NCBI RefSeq assembly: GCF_000473325.1
Contig: NZ_AXBI01000012.1
Location: 44,531-108,530, forward strand
Direction of reading: 5' to 3'
Length of the DNA: 64,000 nucleotides
DNA from: Leisingera caerulea DSM 24564
Lineage (GTDB): Bacteria; Pseudomonadota; Alphaproteobacteria; Rhodobacterales; Rhodobacteraceae
Part shown: piece after piece, positions 61,101-64,000 of the stretch
How the letters are laid out: the number at the start of each line of letters is the position of its first letter
Position numbering within the stretch: position 1 is the first letter of the stretch
Position numbers and translations under genes: made by a program
Notes under the pieces: generated by a model
Databases searched by the model: none
What the model was told of the DNA's origin: nothing
What the model saw: the letters and a program-made list of their open reading frames with translations, nothing else

Positions 61101-63143
61101 GACGCTGTCCTCTTCCTCAGTTTCCTCCGTCAGGCCATCGGTAAGCCCGGCCAGCACATCGCCGGAAGTCTCCCCGGCATCCGCCGCCTCCGGTGCTTCA
61201 AGGCCCTCCAGAACCGCGTTCAGATCCTCGTCCGTACCCTCTGCCTCATTCAGACCGCCCTCCAGCAGTCCTTCCAGAACGTCATCGGACCCGTCATCGT
61301 CCGCTTCCTCCACGTCAACAGAGACAAGGCTCTCCAGCGCGTCTTCGGCCTCGCTTCCGGCGTCTTCTTCTGCAGGCGTATCTTCCAGCAGACCGCCAAG
61401 CACATCGTCCAGGCCGTCGTCTTCCTCAGCCTCCGAAAGCTCTGCATCCGCCAGGCTGTCCAGCGCTGCAGCGGCCTTCGCGCCCTCCTCGTCTGCCTCT
61501 GGCTCAACATCCGCGAGGTTACTCAGAACGCCGGAGATATCCTCGTCATCCTCCACAGCTTCCGCCACAGGCTCAAGACTGCCCAAAGCCGCCTCCGCAG
61601 CATCATCCGCTTCGGCCTCTTCAGGCTCCAGATCTGCCAGCCCTTCCAAAATGTCCGCGTGATCTTCAGCTTCCGGCGCCTCAATCTCAGCCGCGGCCAG
61701 GCTTTCCAGCGCCGTCCCGGCAGCGTCTTCGTCTTCTTCCTGAACGTCGATTGAGGCCAGCTCATACAGAACCGAAGACGCCTCCTCAGTGTCTTCAGCC
61801 TCCGGCACTTCGGCCGCCGCGAGGCTCTCCAGGGCCGCGCCCGCAGCGTCGTCTTCCACGGTCTCTACGGGCGCCTGCTCCGCAAGCCCGCCAAGAACGC
61901 CGCTGTGATCCTCCTCTGCCTGCTCCTCGACCTCCACAGCCGCCAGGCTCTCCAGCGCAGCCTCCGCGGCGGTATCCTCCGGCTCTTCCACTCCGATATC
62001 CGCAAGGGCATCCAGCACGCCGGAAGGATCCTCCGCTTCCGCCTCGGCCACCTCAAGCGCAGCAAGGCTCTCAAGCGCGGCAGAGGCAGTGTCTTCCGTC
62101 TCCTCCAGAATATCCGCCTGGGCCAGACCTTCCAGAACAGACCCCGTCTGATCGTCTTCCTCAGCGTCCGGGACCTCCGCCGCCGCCAGCGACGCAAGCA
62201 CCTCTCCGGCCGCGTCGCCCTGGTCGTCCTCCTGCAGCGCAGCAGCACTCAGGCCAGCCAGCACATCTGCCGAACCGTCCCCGATCTCCGATTCATCAGG
62301 CTCCACAGCCCGCAGTTCGTCAAGAACGCTGCCAGAGGCATCCTCAGCTTCGGTCTCTTCCGGCGCTTCAGCCGCAAGCCCCGCCAGCACATCTGCCGAT
62401 GCGTCTTCCGTTTCAGCCTCCTCCGGCGCGTCAGAGCGCAATCCCTCCAACACCCCAGCCGAAGCATCCTCTGCCGCCTGATCCTCCGGCGCCGCCTGCC
62501 GCAGCGCATCTAGAACCCCGCCGGAGGGCTCTTCAGGCTCTGCCTTCTCCGGTGCCTGTGCGGCAAGGCCTGCCAGCACGTCGCCGCTGGTGTCCGCCTC
62601 TTCCTCCGGCAGCCCAAGTTTGCGCAGGCTGTCCAAAGCCGCAGCGCTGTCTGTGTCCGCCACTGGCGCCGACACCGCCTGCAGCAGCGACGGATCGTTC
62701 AGGATCGTCTCGATCAGCATCTCGGCGCCGGTCTTGCCGTCCATATAGGCCATCAGATTCTGCAGCTGGGTGCGGGCCTCCAGCAAGGGCCGCAGCGCAT
62801 CCACCTTGGCGGCAATCGCACCGGGCGAGAAATCCGCCATGCTCTCAAACGTCAGATCGACCGCCAGGTTGCCCTCGCCGGTCAGCGTGTTGGGCACAGT
62901 GAAGGCGGCGCGCGGCGCCAGCCCCTTCATCCGCTCATCGAAATTGTCGACGTCGATTTCCAGGAACTTGCGGTCTGCCACCGCGGGCTGCTCCACCTTG
63001 GATTTCCCGGCCAGGTCGCTCATCACGCCCATCACAAAGGGCAGCTGCACCTTCTTCTCGGCGCCATAGAGCTCCACGTCATATTCTATCTGGACCCTTG
63101 GCGCCCGGTTGCGGGCAATGAATTTTTGCGAGCTGTCAGCCAT
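58191..63143 (-). CDS. Giant fused T6SS sheath protein: TssB - acidic repeat linker - TssB-like - TssC - acidic tail
   Basis: The 1650-residue protein is one uninterrupted frame. Residues 1-160 are a complete TssB/VipA (QKFIARNRAPRVQIEYDVEL, KFLEIDVDNFDERM, VPNTLTGEGNLAVDLTFE). Residues about 165-1055 are a highly acidic, Ala/Leu-rich repeat region. Residues about 1070-1180 are a second, divergent VipA-like domain (FRLAVLGDFSGR, ELYENVELFTELAGLRKQL). Residues about 1240-1542 are a TssC/VipB domain (LHHPEFQSVEAQWRSL, GYSALIGMYQFEETPPHAEL, VSPRFLLRRPYGEKTEP). Residues 1560-1650 are an acidic tail ending LAALLDDL. Normally TssB (about 170 aa) and TssC (about 490 aa) are separate proteins that form the contractile sheath 1:1. 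No frameshift is visible. The sheath role is inferred from domains; the linker's role is unknown. Confidence 0.9.
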   Translation of the reverse strand: MADSSQKFIARNRAPRVQIEYDVELYGAEKKVQLPFVMGVMSDLAGKSKVEQPAVADRKFLEIDVDNFDERMKGLAPRAAFTVPNTLTGEGNLAVDLTFESMADFSPGAIAAKVDALRPLLEARTQLQNLMAYMDGKTGAEMLIETILNDPSLLQAVSAPVADTDSAAALDSLRKLGLPEEEADTSGDVLAGLAAQAPEKAEPEEPSGGVLDALRQAAPEDQAAEDASAGVLEGLRSDAPEEAETEDASADVLAGLAAEAPEETEAEDASGSVLDELRAVEPDESEIGDGSADVLAGLSAAALQEDDQGDAAGEVLASLAAAEVPDAEEDDQTGSVLEGLAQADILEETEDTASAALESLAALEVAEAEAEDPSGVLDALADIGVEEPEDTAAEAALESLAAVEVEEQAEEDHSGVLGGLAEQAPVETVEDDAAGAALESLAAAEVPEAEDTEEASSVLYELASIDVQEEDEDAAGTALESLAAAEIEAPEAEDHADILEGLADLEPEEAEADDAAEAALGSLEPVAEAVEDDEDISGVLSNLADVEPEADEEGAKAAAALDSLADAELSEAEEDDGLDDVLGGLLEDTPAEEDAGSEAEDALESLVSVDVEEADDDGSDDVLEGLLEGGLNEAEGTDEDLNAVLEGLEAPEAADAGETSGDVLAGLTDGLTEETEEEDSVLGSILDGLDAPEEADDSDDLSAALDTLDAPAEEDADDSGLDDLLGDLGDLGGDSVEEAAAEDDADVPEVLTAEEESLDDAEGGGLDLDLDALLDSGDEAEATAGEDDLDSLLGDLTEEADASDDDDLDALLSGAEEEAGAGDSGLDDLLGDLEAGEDAEADAAEADSSAALPPNDEDTEDAGGLENLDDLLGDLEEPGDEASEELADSGLDDLLGDLDSGEETGPEAAGDDDLDSLLGELDAEDAGEAEDLSLDDLLGDLGGGEEDDGDLDDLLAGLGEEAEAEDAADAESGEEDLDALLDGLGDADADLDSLMGDDGDMDLDDLLGDLGGDDEAAEDAGGDDLDALLGDLDDGGGAAEAAAAVEASEEPEFAYGTMSADRPEPQKLERKRFRLAVLGDFSGRAAKGQLETGDALAARKAILLDPDTVEDVIERFATELVLPIGKEGAGIAVKLEDLDGLHPDELYENVELFTELAGLRKQLQSGATADHAAKTLRAWAEKYGTRARAPKRTSAGNAVPADKRLSAFQQLIKDTGITPRPATPVEELLARVVGPHIRALPDPDVAAMQKAVDEALSDAMRLVLHHPEFQSVEAQWRSLDLMARSIEADDTLDVMLYDISAEELAADLAAEEDLSKTGFVRLLTEEPLDEENGRGGYSALIGMYQFEETPPHAELLGRIARVAAHVDAPFFGSISPEFLKTPKAERPKVVAEAWDTLQGMAEAGHLGLVSPRFLLRRPYGEKTEPCYEFDFEEFTETEGLKGMLWANPVVLVAILLARSFKENGPSLQLGRIMSLGGMPYHYVNDRFGDQVALPCTERNVDLGKIALAQERGFMAVSAVKGRDEVRLTSFNSLKGSEILGPWTGLPAPEPSPPDPRGLPKPASPAGGGDEDDLDLGGDDGDDSGLDDLNLDDLDLGGDGEDDLDLGELDFDADDGGLDDLLASFGDDDDEDDDDGDEEMDAELAALLDDL
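59979..62651 (-). repeat. Acidic repeat-coding region of the fused sheath gene
   Basis: About 890 codons encode degenerate repeats of two kinds. The N-terminal two thirds alternate ALESLAA-EV-EAE and DVLAGLA-type units about 25-40 residues apart. The remainder has some 14 copies of L-D-(D/A/S)-L-L-(G/A/D) such as LDDLLGDL separated by 15-35 acidic residues. Lysine and arginine are almost absent. The same motif returns in the C-terminal tail. The repeat is protein-level; the DNA has no simple tandem period. Confidence 0.85.
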
Positions 63144-63990
63144 TGCCCTGCCCTTTCAGCTCCGCGATTTCCGTCCGCAGCGCCTTGATCTCCTCATGCA
63201 GCTCCCGCACATGCGCGTCGACCACATCGGTTTCGGACCTCACCAGATCCCGCAGCTTTTCGAATTCTGCCTCGGCTTCCGCCTCCACCGCCGACTGCAT
63301 GGTGTTGACCAGAAGACCGATGAACAGGTTCAGCACCGAAAAGGCGGTGATCACGATGAAGGGCACAAAGAACGACCAGGCAAAGGGGAATTCCTCCATC
63401 ACCGGGCGCACAATCCCCATCGACCAGCTTTCCAGTGTCATGATCTGGAACAGCGAATACAGCGACCGGCCCAGGGTGCCGAACCATTCGTCAAATGCAG
63501 CGCCGTACATCATCGTCGCCATCACGCCGAAGACGTAGAACACGATGGAGATCATCACAATCACCGCGCCCATGCCGGGCAGCGCATCCAGCAGCGCCTG
63601 CACAACCGCACGCATCTGCGGAATGACCGACAGCAGGCGCAGGGCGCGCACCACCCGCAGACCGCGCAAGGCCGACAGGCCCTGGCTGTCCGGCAGCAGC
63701 CCGAAAGAGACCACAACCAGGTCGAAGATATTCCAGGCTGAGGAGAAAAACCGCAGCCCGTAGGCAAACAGCTTAAGCGCCAGCTCCAGCACAAAGATGG
63801 CCAGGACCGTGGTGTCGATCACATCCAGCAGCCCCCCGGCATGCGCCCGCACCGCGGCAGAGGTGCCAAGGCCCAGCGTAATGGCGTTGAAGATGATGAT
63901 GCCAAGAATGGTTTTCGTCACCCAGGGGCGCTCGACGAATTCGCGGGCGCGGTCCCGAAGCGTCATTCCGGTGCTGGCCTGGGTTTCCAC
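63136..63990 (-). CDS. Voltage-gated sodium channel (NaChBac/BacNav-type)
   Basis: The 284-residue protein has six membrane segments. S4 is LRGLRVVRALRLLSVIPQ with the regularly spaced arginines of a voltage sensor. The pore loop is MTLESWSMG, the TLESWSMG sodium selectivity filter of bacterial channels such as NavMs. A C-terminal coiled coil (about 250-280) for tetramer assembly is present. Its 3' end overlaps the start of the fused sheath gene by 8 nt. The start is GTG 63990 (GAGAAG upstream) or ATG 63966; the frame is open to the window edge, so an upstream start cannot be excluded. Confidence 0.9.
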   Translation of the reverse strand: METQASTGMTLRDRAREFVERPWVTKTILGIIIFNAITLGLGTSAAVRAHAGGLLDVIDTTVLAIFVLELALKLFAYGLRFFSSAWNIFDLVVVSFGLLPDSQGLSALRGLRVVRALRLLSVIPQMRAVVQALLDALPGMGAVIVMISIVFYVFGVMATMMYGAAFDEWFGTLGRSLYSLFQIMTLESWSMGIVRPVMEEFPFAWSFFVPFIVITAFSVLNLFIGLLVNTMQSAVEAEAEAEFEKLRDLVRSETDVVDAHVRELHEEIKALRTEIAELKGQGNG

Positions 63991-64000
63991 TGGTCTTCTC

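Noticed and set aside
60142..61662. Plus-strand frame of 506 codons rich in Ser, Pro and Arg
   Set aside because: It is the complement of the Asp/Glu/Leu-rich linker of the fused sheath protein; the composition is simply the antisense reading of acidic codons.

Overview
This 64 kb window is high-GC DNA with tightly packed, often overlapping genes. The gene complement points to a marine alphaproteobacterium of the Roseobacter group (Rhodobacteraceae, Leisingera/Phaeobacter/Ruegeria-like): PuuD-type urate oxidation, a complete beta-hydroxyaspartate cycle, a CheD-containing alphaproteobacterial chemotaxis set, and a type VI secretion (T6SS) cluster with the Ppk/Ppp/FHA switch. The genus is inference. 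I see no rRNA, tRNA, CRISPR array or insertion sequence.

Left part (1-4.9 kb): the 3' portion of an AMP-dependent ligase gene, a one-PDZ HtrA/DegQ periplasmic protease, and a divergent OmpR-type two-component pair.

Purine and glyoxylate region (4.9-29.9 kb). A leftward operon, xdhA-xdhB-xdhC-permease-guaD, converts guanine, hypoxanthine and xanthine to urate. It is followed by puuD (urate hydroxylase), uraH, a puuE-uraD fusion, allA, a second NCS2 permease and, further on, allE. Together they take urate to glyoxylate; the allantoate amidohydrolase is the only step not found here. Embedded between allA and allE are bhcA-bhcB-bhcC-bhcD and the divergent IclR gene bhcR, the beta-hydroxyaspartate cycle that turns two glyoxylate into oxaloacetate. 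modABC (molybdate uptake, needed for the molybdenum cofactor of xanthine dehydrogenase) closes the block. Two paralogous LysR regulators sit inside it. An ~85 bp palindromic repeat occurs at least twice, one copy lying in frame inside xdhC, and related shorter hairpins are present.

Chemotaxis region (30-39.4 kb): cheD, cheB (receiver degenerate) and an MCP run leftward. STAS, cheY, cheA, cheW, cheR, a second cheY and a small protein with a CheZ/CheT-like DxxxQ motif run rightward.

T6SS region (39.5-64 kb): a periplasmic caspase-like/Sel1 protein, a secreted protein with 16 GDGGS repeats, an anchored M15 peptidase (TagX-like), an OmpA-like protein, kinase PpkA, then leftward pppA, tagF, tssM, tssL, tssK, an FHA protein, PAAR, a DUF6931-like gene and vgrG. 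Upstream of these is a 1650-residue protein in which a VipA/TssB domain, an ~890-residue acidic repeat linker, a second VipA-like domain, a VipB/TssC domain and an acidic tail form one chain. A NaChBac-type sodium channel gene overlaps its start. The fused sheath protein is the strongest candidate for something undescribed. tssA, tssE, tssF, tssG, tssH and hcp are not in the window.
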